NCBI GenBank assembly: GCA_947503365.1
Contig: CANNDT010000013.1
Span: 1-64,000, forward strand
Direction of reading: 5' to 3'
Source: CANNDT01 sp945876205
Lineage (GTDB): Bacteria > Acidobacteriota > Vicinamibacteria > Vicinamibacterales > UBA2999
DNA: 64,000 nucleotides
The notes under the pieces are model-generated. The model had not been told where the DNA came from. It did not search any database and saw only the letters and a list, made by a program, of their open reading frames with translations. The translations under genes were made by a program, and so were the position numbers. Positions 27,478-35,115 of this stretch are shown in pieces (the first letter of the stretch is position 1; every line of letters begins with the position of its first letter).

Positions 27478-28653
27478 TTACCAGATGGACGCAAGCCGCT
27501 CGAGACCCAGCGTGCTGAGCCTCGACGCCTTGGGCGGAGCGATCAGCTCCGCCGCAGGATCAATCACGCCGCGAGTGAAGCGAGCGAATTGTTCGGCGAT
27601 CCCGCTGGCGCCGGTCAGCGCCACCGGCACGCCTGAGTTGAGCGCCGTCGACACCGTCTTGTAGTCGCTCATGAAGGTGTGATGAATCGGATGACCGAGG
27701 GTCGACTCGATCTGCGCCGGCGGAATCGGGTACGGCTCGGCGGCCCGGTTGAGCAGCAGACGAACGCGTTCGCGGCACGAGCCGAGCTGTCCGATGCGAT
27801 CGAGCAGCCGCTGCGCGTTGCGGATCGACGGGACGTCGGGATTGGCGACGAAGCAGATCGTGTCGGCGGTATACATCGACGTCACCGAGCACGCGTTGAT
27901 GGCGCTGCCGGCGTCGACGACGATGTATTCGTACTGCCGCGAGAGCAGCCGGAACACTTCTTCGAGCGCCGACGCGTCTGCCGGGCCAGGACGGTCGAAC
28001 AGATCCGACCCTGAGAGCACTTCGAGCCCGGACTTGTGCTTGATGACGAGCTCCTTGAGGAACTCGGCGTCGAGCCGGTGAAGATTGTCGAGCGCGTCGG
28101 TCAGCGTGTAGCGGCTGCGGACGCCAAGGAAGAGCGTGACTTCTCCGAGCCCGGGCTTGAGGTCGACGATCACCGTCGGCCGCTTGCTCAGCCGGGCCAC
28201 GTCGACGGCGCAGTTCACTGCCAGCGTCGTGGTGCCGGCCCCGCCTTTCGCGCCGAAGAACACCATCGTGGTGGATTTCGGCTGCGCGGTGGACGACAGC
28301 CGTCGCGCGGCGGTGCGGCGGATCGCCTCCTGGAAGTCAGCCTCTGGCGCAGGCCAGGTGAAGAACTCGTTCGCACCGGCGCGCATCGACCGGACGATTA
28401 CGTCCGGATCCACCACTGCGGCAACGGCAAAGATGCCCGCCGAGGGCGAGCTCGCCCGCAGCTGCTCGATGCCGGCCATGACCGCCGCGGTGTTGCCGCG
28501 GACGTCGACGATGATGATGTCCGGGACCGCGCCCTCGCGCGGCTTGCGGTCGTCCGTCACGCTGATCGGCACCGCGCCCGAGCGCAGTTGATGCCCGACC
28601 TGCGTCCTGAATCCGTCATCGTCGCTGACGATGAGACCAACGAGTTGCGCCAT
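27478..28653 (-). CDS. cpaE: Tad pilus localisation protein CpaE/TadZ
   Basis: A 391-residue two-domain protein. Residues 1-125 are a receiver-like domain (LVGLIVSDDDGFRTQVGHQL, PDIIIVDVRG). From about 130 there is a ParA/MinD-type ATPase with deviant Walker A GAKGGAGTTT, VIVDLKPGLGEVTLFLG and YIVVDAGSAINACS. TadZ proteins place the Tad machine at the cell pole. In VVDAGSA the MinD-type Asp is kept. Confidence 0.9.
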   Translation of the reverse strand: MAQLVGLIVSDDDGFRTQVGHQLRSGAVPISVTDDRKPREGAVPDIIIVDVRGNTAAVMAGIEQLRASSPSAGIFAVAAVVDPDVIVRSMRAGANEFFTWPAPEADFQEAIRRTAARRLSSTAQPKSTTMVFFGAKGGAGTTTLAVNCAVDVARLSKRPTVIVDLKPGLGEVTLFLGVRSRYTLTDALDNLHRLDAEFLKELVIKHKSGLEVLSGSDLFDRPGPADASALEEVFRLLSRQYEYIVVDAGSAINACSVTSMYTADTICFVANPDVPSIRNAQRLLDRIGQLGSCRERVRLLLNRAAEPYPIPPAQIESTLGHPIHHTFMSDYKTVSTALNSGVPVALTGASGIAEQFARFTRGVIDPAAELIAPPKASRLSTLGLERLASIW

Positions 28654-28656
28654 GGG

Positions 28657-28692
28657 GACCTGCCTACTGCCTGCTGCCTACTGCCTACTGCT
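28657..28692. repeat. GCAGTAGGCAGTAGG tandem repeat between cpaE and cpaC
   Basis: Five imperfect copies of CTACTGCCT fill the gap between the two genes and touch the stop of cpaC. A related ACTGGCAACTGGCAACTG stretch lies at 22905-22925 in the AAA gene. Confidence 0.75.
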
Positions 28693-30179
28693 TATTGCCC
28701 ACCAAACGCCGGCGGCGGCGGAACGATCGAATCTTTTTCTGTAAACCCTGGCAGATACGGCTCTGCCTGGCGCGGCAGGGTCGGGGTCACACCAGCCGAA
28801 TTGCTGCGCAGGATTTGCGGCGTGATCATCACGACGAGCTCGGTGCGGTTCTTCTGCGCCGCCTTGCTGCGGAACAACTGTCCGAGAATCGGGATGTCGC
28901 CGATGCCGGGAATCTTCTGCAGCGTGGAGTTCATGGTGTTGTTCAGCAGACCGGCAATCGCGAAGGTCTGGCCGTCCATGAGCTCGAGCTCGGTTTCGGT
29001 ACGGCGGGTCGAGAGCGCGGGAATGCGGAAGCCGTTGAGGACGACCGCGTTGCCGAAGTCGAGCGTGCTCACTTCGGGACGCACCTTGAGCTGCACGCGG
29101 TCGCCATTCACGATCGGCGTGAAGTTCAGGCGGATGCCGAACTCCTTGTACTGCACCGTGATGGCCATCTGTCCGCCCGAGCCCTGCGCGATCGGCACGG
29201 GAAACTCGCCGCCCGCCAGGAAGCTGGCTTCCTTGCCGCTCTGCGCCACGAGGTTGGGCTCTGCGAGGCTCTGAAAGAGACCCTTGGACTGGAGGGCACG
29301 AATCATCAACCCGAGGTCGTACTTCTGATTGAACAGGAAGACGTTCAGGAAGTCGCTGAAATCAATCTTGCCCTTGGCGCCCGTCACCGGGCTGCCGAAT
29401 TTTCCGCTGCTCTTCGACCACTCCAGGTCGCTGTAACTTGGCCCGCCAAACTGCTCCGTCGTCACGCGTCCGATGGTGTTGTTGACGCCGGTCGGGCTCG
29501 TGAAGAGCGCCGAACCGATTTCGGTCAGCGCCTGGCGGCTGACTTCGGCGAACCGCACCCTCAGCAGGACCTGGTCGGTGCGCGTGTTGGGGTCGAGCTG
29601 GAGCAGCGTCACGACTTCGTCTTTCTTGTCGACGTAGCCGGTGGCCAGATTGACCGCCTTCTCCATCACGTCCTTATTGGAGACGATCCCGGAGAGGACG
29701 ATGAACCGGCCGTTGCCGCGGACGTTGATCGGCTCACCCGGAAAGAGCTGCTGTACCTGGTCGCGCAGCTTGACGAGATCGCGCTGGACGGCGACCTCGT
29801 AGCGATGGATCGCGCCGGCGCGGTTCCAGACGAACATCGAGATGCTGCCCGGGACCTTGCCGTGCACCAGCAACTGGTTCGGCGACGTCACCAGGGCGTC
29901 GGCGATGTCCGAGCTCGTCAGCGACACGCGGCTGATGGCGGAGCCGATATCGACGACCGCCGATCGGCCGACGAGCAGCGTCAGAGGCGTGGCTTCGGCT
30001 TCGGTGTCGAGCACCGCCGCCGCCACCGGGGCGTAGTTCGCGTCGGTGCGAACCGATGTCGGCCCGCCGTCGCTGAGCTTCGGCGCGGCAGGCACCGGGT
30101 CAACCTGCTGCGCGTGCAGGGCCGCGGTGCCGAACACCGCAACGATAAGAATCAGCGCTCGGGTCTTGGCCATGGTCAT
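28692..30179 (-). CDS. cpaC: Tad pilus secretin CpaC/RcpA
   Basis: Outer-membrane channel of the Flp pilus, 495 residues from ATG 30179, where GAGG stands eight bases upstream (ATG 30173 is also possible). A signal peptide ends AALHAQQ. Residues about 60-230 are periplasmic BON-like and N1-like domains (TPLTLLVGRSAVVDIGSAIS, NVRGNGRFIVLSGIVSN). The secretin core has LRVRFAEVSRQALTEIG, SLAEPNLVAQSGKEASFLAG and the diagnostic IPGIGDIPILGQLFRS. The C-terminus is Pro-rich. Confidence 0.93.
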   Translation of the reverse strand: MTMAKTRALILIVAVFGTAALHAQQVDPVPAAPKLSDGGPTSVRTDANYAPVAAAVLDTEAEATPLTLLVGRSAVVDIGSAISRVSLTSSDIADALVTSPNQLLVHGKVPGSISMFVWNRAGAIHRYEVAVQRDLVKLRDQVQQLFPGEPINVRGNGRFIVLSGIVSNKDVMEKAVNLATGYVDKKDEVVTLLQLDPNTRTDQVLLRVRFAEVSRQALTEIGSALFTSPTGVNNTIGRVTTEQFGGPSYSDLEWSKSSGKFGSPVTGAKGKIDFSDFLNVFLFNQKYDLGLMIRALQSKGLFQSLAEPNLVAQSGKEASFLAGGEFPVPIAQGSGGQMAITVQYKEFGIRLNFTPIVNGDRVQLKVRPEVSTLDFGNAVVLNGFRIPALSTRRTETELELMDGQTFAIAGLLNNTMNSTLQKIPGIGDIPILGQLFRSKAAQKNRTELVVMITPQILRSNSAGVTPTLPRQAEPYLPGFTEKDSIVPPPPAFGGQ

Positions 30180-30181
30180 CA

Positions 30182-31030
30182 CTACTGCCTCACAACTTCC
30201 TGCGCGCGTTTATCGCCACGAATCATTTCAACGGTGGGTGCGGGCGGGAGCACCGGCGCCGCCGCCGCTTCGACCTTGACGGCCGCCCGCGGTCTCGGCG
30301 CAGCCACCGGCCGCGCGGCCGCGTAGCCAAGCAGGGCCGCCGGACGGACACCCGAGGTTTCCGGCGCGGTCTTGTCGGTCGGGTTGCGGAGCGCGAGCTG
30401 AATCTTGCCTTCGGTGCTGGCGAGCGTCAGCCGCTCGGCCTCGCTCGGGTCGACGAGCAGCGTGACGACGCTGACCGCCATCGGCTTGCCCTTCTCGGTG
30501 TCCTGCTCGATCTTGGTGCCCGACGCGAGCACCAGGACGTTGGTGAGGATCACCTTCGAGGTCACGTCGGTCTGCTGCTGCGTGGGGTTGACGGTGGCAA
30601 TCACGTCCACGCGAGCGCCAGGCAGGACGTAGCCGGCGACGCCGACGACGTCGTTGACGCGCACCGACAGCGCCCGCATCCCCGCGGTGATGATCGGCGG
30701 CAGCCCGACGCCCATTTCCTTCGACGCGAGCTTGGTCGAGAGGATCGGCTCGTTCTGCACCATCGGGGAAATCACGCCGCGGCCCATGACCTGGTCGGCG
30801 CTGCTGAACGCGGTGTCGGGGACCGAGCCGGCGGGCCACTCGACGATGCGGACGTCCTCGGGCTTGAGCTCGGCGCCGAGCTGCAGGTCGGTGGCCGCGA
30901 CGATGACCGCCCTGGTCGGCATGGCCGTCGGCGCCGGCCCCTGCTGGACGTAGCGATAGGTGCCGAAGGCGAAGGCGCCACCACAGGTGAGCGCGAGCAC
31001 GAGCACGATGAAGATACGAGTGCGAGCCAT
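30182..31030 (-). CDS. cpaB: Tad pilus assembly protein CpaB/RcpC
   Basis: A 282-residue protein anchored by an N-terminal helix (RIFIVLVLALTCGGAFAFG) and bearing a SAF domain (VIVAATDLQLGAELKPEDVR). ALSVRVNDVVGVAGYVLPGA and RVDVIATVNPTQQ are typical CpaB segments. MARTRIF at 31030 is chosen over an upstream Met. CpaB stabilises or modifies the secretin. The Ala/Pro-rich C-terminus is probably variable. Confidence 0.9.
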   Translation of the reverse strand: MARTRIFIVLVLALTCGGAFAFGTYRYVQQGPAPTAMPTRAVIVAATDLQLGAELKPEDVRIVEWPAGSVPDTAFSSADQVMGRGVISPMVQNEPILSTKLASKEMGVGLPPIITAGMRALSVRVNDVVGVAGYVLPGARVDVIATVNPTQQQTDVTSKVILTNVLVLASGTKIEQDTEKGKPMAVSVVTLLVDPSEAERLTLASTEGKIQLALRNPTDKTAPETSGVRPAALLGYAAARPVAAPRPRAAVKVEAAAAPVLPPAPTVEMIRGDKRAQEVVRQ

Positions 31031-31059
31031 GTGATTCCTCAATCCCTTGCCGTTGTTCT

Positions 31060-31188
31060 CTCGTCCGCGCAGCCTAAAGGCCGCGCGCTACAGGCGATTG
31101 GCTTTACCAATAGCCGCGCGCTACAGGCGATTCATTTACAGGCGATCCAACTGCCACCTGTAGCGCGCACCCTTCAGGGTGCGCGACG
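31060..31188. repeat. Composite repeat block between tadV and cpaB
   Basis: The 150-base gap between the two genes is almost wholly repeats: GCGCGCTACAGGCGATT occurs in direct copies near 31083 and 31116 with a partial third, and a perfect hairpin GCGCACCCTTCAGGGTGCGC lies at 31165-31184. It interrupts the otherwise tight tad operon and may terminate, attenuate or process the transcript after the pilin and peptidase genes. Confidence 0.82.
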
Positions 31189-31196
31189 TACGGTGC

Positions 31197-31697
31197 TCAC
31201 CACACGAACGCCGCCAGCATCACGCCGATGGCGATCGCAGGCGCGTACGCGAAGCGGTTGTTCGCCGTGGGTTGCTCGATTTCGGTGGCGGCGGCCTGTC
31301 CCGTCGCCAGCCGTGTCGTGGTCGTGAGCGTCTGTCTCAGGCGGCCGCGCTGCACCGCGACGATGACCGCGATGGCGCCGCCGGCAATCGCGGTGGCGAC
31401 AAACGCCTTGAAGGTGAGGCCCGGGCCGAGCAGCGTTCCGGCCGCCGCCAGGAGCTTCACGTCGCCCGCGCCGGTGGCGCCAAGTACGTGGCCGGGCAGC
31501 ATCAACGCTGCCCCGAGCACGCACCCGGCGACCGACGCACCCAGGCCTACCGGTCCGAGGCCCGTCGCCGCCAGCGCGATTCCCGCGGCGGCCATGGACA
31601 TCGTCAACGCGTTCGGTACCCGCCTGGTCTTCAGATCGATGACCGCGGCGGCCCCGGTGCCGGCCGCCACGATCGCGAGCACGAGGGTCTCAGACAT
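31197..31697 (-). CDS. tadV: Flp prepilin peptidase TadV/CpaA
   Basis: A 166-residue membrane aspartic protease that cleaves Flp prepilins and TadE/F pseudopilins. The two catalytic aspartates are seen in VIDLKTRRVPN and GATGAGDVKLLAAAG. About five to six helices. MSETLVLA at 31697 overlaps the 3' end of the flp gene by eight bases. Shorter than bifunctional PilD, as expected for a Tad peptidase without methylase domain. Confidence 0.93.
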   Translation of the reverse strand: MSETLVLAIVAAGTGAAAVIDLKTRRVPNALTMSMAAAGIALAATGLGPVGLGASVAGCVLGAALMLPGHVLGATGAGDVKLLAAAGTLLGPGLTFKAFVATAIAGGAIAVIVAVQRGRLRQTLTTTTRLATGQAAATEIEQPTANNRFAYAPAIAIGVMLAAFVW

Positions 31698-31869
31698 TGA
31701 AGTTCGCAATGACATCCCAGAGCACGGTGCTGACGGTGTCGCCGAGATTCTTCACGGCGGCAATCGCCACGATCACGATCAGCGACACCAGCAGTGCGTA
31801 TTCGATCAGGTCCTGTCCGTGGTCCTCACGGATTCGCCTATGGAACGGTGTCGCCAATCGCCAGTTCAT
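31690..31869 (-). CDS. flp: Flp-family type IVb pilin (second copy)
   Basis: A 59-residue prepilin: MNWRLATPFHRRIREDHGQD then LIEYALLVSLIVIVAIAAVK. GQDLIEYALL has the Gly at -1 and Glu at +5 of a TadV cleavage site, followed by one long helix and a short tail ending NFNV. It is 56 bases downstream of the other pilin and differs in leader and tail, so the two may be a major and a minor subunit. Confidence 0.92.
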   Translation of the reverse strand: MNWRLATPFHRRIREDHGQDLIEYALLVSLIVIVAIAAVKNLGDTVSTVLWDVIANFNV

Positions 31870-31925
31870 GTTGTGTCTCCATCGCGGGGAGGCGGCGATC
31901 CCAGGTGCCGCCTCCCGCATCGCAT

Positions 31926-32105
31926 TTACGCCGGAACAACCAGCTTCGCCGCGATGGCGGTGAAGATGTCGCTCACCTTGGTGCCAGTCGCGTTAATCGC
32001 GACGGTGCAGACCAGGGCGATGAGGGCCACGAGCAGCGCGTACTCGAGCAGGTCCTGACCTTCGGTGCCGCGAACGAACGAGCGCATACGGGTAATGAGC
32101 TTCAT
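31926..32105 (-). CDS. flp: Flp-family type IVb pilin (first copy)
   Basis: A 59-residue prepilin: MKLITRMRSFVRGTEGQD followed by LLEYALLVALIALVCTVAIN and a tail ending AAKLVVPA. GQDLLEYALL is the processing site. GGAGGAAATGTC before the ATG is a strong ribosome site. First gene after a sigma-54-type promoter (32204-32219), so probably the most expressed gene of the locus and the main pilin. Confidence 0.93.
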   Translation of the reverse strand: MKLITRMRSFVRGTEGQDLLEYALLVALIALVCTVAINATGTKVSDIFTAIAAKLVVPA

Positions 32106-32203
32106 GACATTTCCTCCAGCGCGCGTTCGAAGACGCGCGAATCAACGTGTGTGCGAATTGCGATCACGCCGCATGCGATGACCGCGTAGACAGACCCTAA
32201 AGG

Positions 32204-32219
32204 GGCAACGGATGTGCCA
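32204..32219 (-). promoter_or_regulatory. Sigma-54 (-24/-12) promoter of the pilin operon
   Basis: On the minus strand TGGCACATCCGTTGCC has the invariant GG (32218-32217) and GC (32206-32205) ten bases apart and matches TGGCAC-N5-TTGC fully. Transcription would start about 32193, giving an 88-base leader before the first flp ATG. GTGCGC/GTGTGCG repeats further upstream (32300-32385) could bind an enhancer-binding activator. No sigma-54 activator gene is in the window. Confidence 0.78.
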
Positions 32220-32599
32220 CGCGAACGCGATCGATCGACGCATGGTCAGCAAGCGGTTGTGTTTGGATGCGTTTAGCGCCGGCCGACGAGTCCTCGCTCG
32301 CGTCGCTGCAAGCGGCGCACAGACGCACACCACGCGCACATTCGTAAGCGGTCTCGCAGTTTTGGTGCACGCGCGGTGTGTTGCGAAGTGGGACGCGGCG
32401 GCCGTGACCTGATTGCGTGTTTTATTCCGAAACGTTCGCAGTTTCGTAAGTTCGATGCTGCATTTCGTCAGGCCTCTGAGATGCTCCGCACGTGGCTCGC
32501 GCTGCCGCGCGTGCGAATTGCCCGAGATCACCGGGCGTTCTCGGCACACCGCCTGGCCGCTGCGCACGGAACAGCAATTGCCCGCCAGGTGGCTGCGTG

Positions 32600-32652
32600 G
32601 CTAGGTAGCTGGTAGCTGGTCGCTAGGTAGCTGGGTAGCTGGGTAGCTGGGG
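32600..32652. repeat. GTAGCTGGGTAGCTGG tandem array
   Basis: Six imperfect copies of TAGCTGG(G)TAG stand directly upstream of the small membrane protein gene, ending seven bases before its GTG/ATG region. Same family as 4545-4637, but here only one arm, so no hairpin. Confidence 0.85.
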
Positions 32653-32658
32653 GCATCT

Positions 32659-32922
32659 GTGAAACGAGGACTCGGGGACGCGCTGATGTCGGCCGGAGCG
32701 CTGGTGATCCTCGGAACTGTGCTCATCGCGTTTGATGAGCGCGTTCGCGACTACACCTGGCGCTTCTTGAACCGCGCGTCGGTGGCCAATGCGCGGGTGG
32801 AGATCGGCGATGTTGGATCCGTGATCCTCGTCGCGGTGCGGGACCAGAGCATGGCGCACGCGCCGCTGACGATCTTCGTGGTCGCAGGCGCCCTTCTCTT
32901 CCTCTTCATGGTGAAGACGTAG
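32659..32922 (+). CDS. Small bitopic membrane protein of the Tad plus arm
   Basis: 87 residues with a hydrophobic N-terminal helix (LMSAGALVILGTVLIAF), a soluble middle (DERVRDYTWRFLNRAS, VEIGDVGSVILVAVRDQSMA) and a C-terminal helix (LTIFVVAGALLFLFMVKT). No family recognised. It is the first gene of the plus arm and one base from the next, so probably a Tad accessory membrane component. Confidence 0.65.
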   Translation: MKRGLGDALMSAGALVILGTVLIAFDERVRDYTWRFLNRASVANARVEIGDVGSVILVAVRDQSMAHAPLTIFVVAGALLFLFMVKT

Positions 32923-32923
32923 G

Positions 32924-34078
32924 ATGGTCCTGCTTCTGGCGGTCGAACCGGATGCGCGCCAGGCGGTGAACATCGCCAGGGTTCTACGGACTCGCCCGCG
33001 GACCGAGCTCGTGATCGCCGAGTCGGCGGTGCAGGCCCTGCAAACCCTCGGGGATCGCGTCCCTGACGTCCTGCTCACGTCGCCGCTCCTGTCGCGGCAG
33101 GACGAGGCGGCGCTGGCCACCTGGCTGAGGAGTCTCGGGCCAGCGGCCGCTCACGTCCAGGAACTGACCATCCCGATCCTGGCGACGTCCGCGCCACCGC
33201 CGCCAAAGAAGCGGCGCGGCGTGATGGCCACCTTGCGCCGCGAGCGCCCGCAAGCCGCGACGCCAGATGGCTGCGACCCCGACGTCTTTGCCGAGCAGGT
33301 CTCCGGCTACATGGACCGAGCCTCGGCCGGGCGACCACCGATCGCACCAACGAGCGAGGAAGAGATCGCACCGACCAACGAAGCAGAGCTCGAACTCCTT
33401 CTGCTGCCTCCGGGCTTCCCGTCCGAGCCCACGGTCAGTGTCACGGAAATCGAACGGGTGCTGCAGGCAGACAGCGAAGATCTCCTGCCATTGGTTTGTG
33501 CGGTTCAATTTGCTCCCGAGCCGCTCGTGGAGCTCCTGATGCTGCCCGTCGGCTGGTTGCCGGAGCTCTCGAGACCCGTGGCCGAGCCTGTGCCCCTCTT
33601 GGCACAAGACACCGAAGACCTGCTGCCGCTCGTGTGCGCCTTCGAACCCCAGGCACAACCGCTGGAGTCTCCCGCTCTCGCCGCGGCTGTGGTCGAGGAA
33701 GAGGAGCTCTGGGTCCCGATCCTGATCGAGGACGAGATCGAAGACCCGGCGCCGGTGGTGCCAGACGACGTCTGGGTGCTCGGCCCCGTGACCGGGATCG
33801 ACGACCTTCTCGAGACTTGCGTTCCCGAGTCGGCGGTTGTCGTGGCGCCACCGCCGCGTTCACCGCAGCCGCAGGAGGCCGCCGCGCCGCCCGCGAAGAA
33901 GAAGGCCGCGAAACCAAAGCCAAAGCCGAAGCCAGTGCAGGACGAGTGGGGCTTCTTCGATCCGGATCAATGCGGGTTTGCCGCGCTGCTGGCCAAGCTG
34001 GATGAAATCACGGAACAACACGATGCCAATGACGATACGCACAGTGAAGATACGACCGTCCGTCTCCTTTCGTACTGA
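32924..34078 (+). CDS. Receiver-like protein with tandem acidic repeats, Tad locus
   Basis: A 384-residue protein. Residues 1-85 look like a degenerate response-regulator receiver (VLLLAVEPDARQAVNIARVL, VPDVLLTSPLL), as in CpaE, without the acidic pocket. Two tandem units of about 46 residues follow: 155-200 (ELELLLLPPGFPSEP ... EDLLPLVCAVQFAPEP) and 201-246 (LVELLMLPVGWLPEL ... EDLLPLVCAFEPQAQP). Then an acidic Pro-rich part, a Lys/Pro linker (KKKAAKPKPKPKPVQDEWGF) and a C-terminal motif EWGFFDPDQCGFAALLAKLD. No known domain besides the receiver-like fold. The TadE gene starts inside its 3' end. It may be a scaffold of the pilus locus; this is inference. Confidence 0.6.
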   Translation: MVLLLAVEPDARQAVNIARVLRTRPRTELVIAESAVQALQTLGDRVPDVLLTSPLLSRQDEAALATWLRSLGPAAAHVQELTIPILATSAPPPPKKRRGVMATLRRERPQAATPDGCDPDVFAEQVSGYMDRASAGRPPIAPTSEEEIAPTNEAELELLLLPPGFPSEPTVSVTEIERVLQADSEDLLPLVCAVQFAPEPLVELLMLPVGWLPELSRPVAEPVPLLAQDTEDLLPLVCAFEPQAQPLESPALAAAVVEEEELWVPILIEDEIEDPAPVVPDDVWVLGPVTGIDDLLETCVPESAVVVAPPPRSPQPQEAAAPPAKKKAAKPKPKPKPVQDEWGFFDPDQCGFAALLAKLDEITEQHDANDDTHSEDTTVRLLSY

Positions 34079-34505
34079 GAAGGGCACCAGCCTGGTCGAA
34101 GCGGCGTTCATCATGCCGCTGCTCCTGCTGTTGACGTTTTCGATGGTGGACTTCGGAACGCTCTTCTATGCCTACCTGGCGCTCGAGAACGGCGTCAGCC
34201 AGGCGTCGCGTTATGGCGTCACCGGCAGTCAGGGCGCCGGCCTGTCTCGCCAGGAATCGATCAAGCAGGCGATGAGGGAGGCCACACCGACCTTGACCAT
34301 TGACGAGGGGGCGTTCACGTTCAGCCACCTGCGGCCGGGCCAGGGCACCTGGGACGCGGGGGTCGGCGGGCCCAATGACATCGACAAGGTCACGGTGAAC
34401 TACTCCTGGGCGCTGATGACGCCCTTGATGCGGCCCTTTTTCACCGGCGGACGGGTCACCCTCACCGTCGAATCGGCGATGAAGAACGAGGCGAGATTCC
34501 AATGA
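34023..34505 (+). CDS. tadE: TadE-family pseudopilin
   Basis: A 160-residue TadE-like protein. EKGTSLVEAAFIMPLLLLLT is the prepilin-like processing site (Gly before Thr-Ser, Glu at +5 or so) and transmembrane helix, then FGTLFYAYLALENGVSQASR. The start at 34023 (ATG; 34029 also possible) lies 56 bases inside the preceding gene. TadE proteins are cleaved by TadV and needed for Flp pilus formation. Overlaps the next gene by four bases. Confidence 0.87.
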   Translation: MPMTIRTVKIRPSVSFRTEKGTSLVEAAFIMPLLLLLTFSMVDFGTLFYAYLALENGVSQASRYGVTGSQGAGLSRQESIKQAMREATPTLTIDEGAFTFSHLRPGQGTWDAGVGGPNDIDKVTVNYSWALMTPLMRPFFTGGRVTLTVESAMKNEARFQ

Positions 34506-35083
34506 TTCGACCGTTTCGCGGCGAATCGGGCCAGAGCCTGGTCGAGTTTTCGATGGTCCTGCCCCTCCTGGTGTTGATCGTGCTCGGCATCGCCGAGACC
34601 GGCTACGCACTCCTCGAGCAGCACGTGGTCACCAAGCTCTCACGCGAAGGCTCCAACCTGATTTCGCGCGACGTGTCGCTGCAGGATGCGACCTCCGCCA
34701 TGAAGACCATGAAGACACGGCCCGTCGACTTCGACAATGGGTCGAGACTGATCTTTTCGGTGGTCAAGAAGGTGGCAACGACGGGGACACCGAATTACGA
34801 CAAGGTCATCCTGTATCAGCGCTACGAGTACGGAACGCTCTCGGCCGCGAGCGCGCTCAAGACCAAGGGGGCGGCGACGTTCGGCGGCGCGCCCAACTAC
34901 GAGGCCCCCAACTCAGACAGCAACACCAATCTCCAGATCGCAAACGTGCCGGCCAGCCTCGTGCTCGCCAGCGGTGGGATGGCCTATGTGACCGAGGTCT
35001 ACACGAAATACAACCTGATCACTCCCCTCGACCGCTTCGGGATTACGCTCCCGACCAAGCTCTATTCGATTGCCTATTTCTGA
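34502..35083 (+). CDS. TadE/TadF-family pseudopilin
   Basis: A 193-residue second pseudopilin: GESGQSLVEFSMVLPLLVLI is the processing site and helix, then GIAETGYALLEQHVVTKLSR. The remaining part is a soluble beta-rich domain rich in Thr, Asn and Gly. Position between TadE and TadG suggests TadF. It starts four bases before the TadE stop. Confidence 0.83.
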   Translation: MIRPFRGESGQSLVEFSMVLPLLVLIVLGIAETGYALLEQHVVTKLSREGSNLISRDVSLQDATSAMKTMKTRPVDFDNGSRLIFSVVKKVATTGTPNYDKVILYQRYEYGTLSAASALKTKGAATFGGAPNYEAPNSDSNTNLQIANVPASLVLASGGMAYVTEVYTKYNLITPLDRFGITLPTKLYSIAYF

Positions 35084-35084
35084 A

Positions 35085-35102
35085 GTCCGGCTCTAGCCGG
35101 AC
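35085..35102 (+). repeat. Short palindrome GTCCGGCTCTAGCCGGAC
   Basis: A perfect 7-base stem with a TCTA centre directly after the TadF-like stop and before tadG. It resembles the other short gene-boundary palindromes of the window and may act as a weak terminator or stabiliser; there is no T-run. Confidence 0.75.
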
Positions 35103-35115
35103 CTGGGCCAAGGAC

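Larger units (their letters stand above)
32106..32658. other. Long divergent regulatory region between the two Tad arms
   Basis: The longest non-coding stretch (553 bases). It separates the minus arm from the plus arm. It holds the sigma-54 site, several GTGCGC-like short repeats, and at its right end a GTAGCTGG array. No convincing gene: the frames here are Arg/His-rich with no family features. No clear promoter for the plus arm was found. Confidence 0.6.

Noticed and set aside
28695..30326. A 543-codon plus-strand frame opposite cpaC and cpaB
   Set aside because: Antisense shadow of the secretin; no signal sequence or known motif.
32142..32567. A 141-codon minus-strand frame in the long intergenic region
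   Set aside because: Composition is Arg/Thr/His-rich with no family resemblance and it overlaps the sigma-54 promoter; treated as non-coding.
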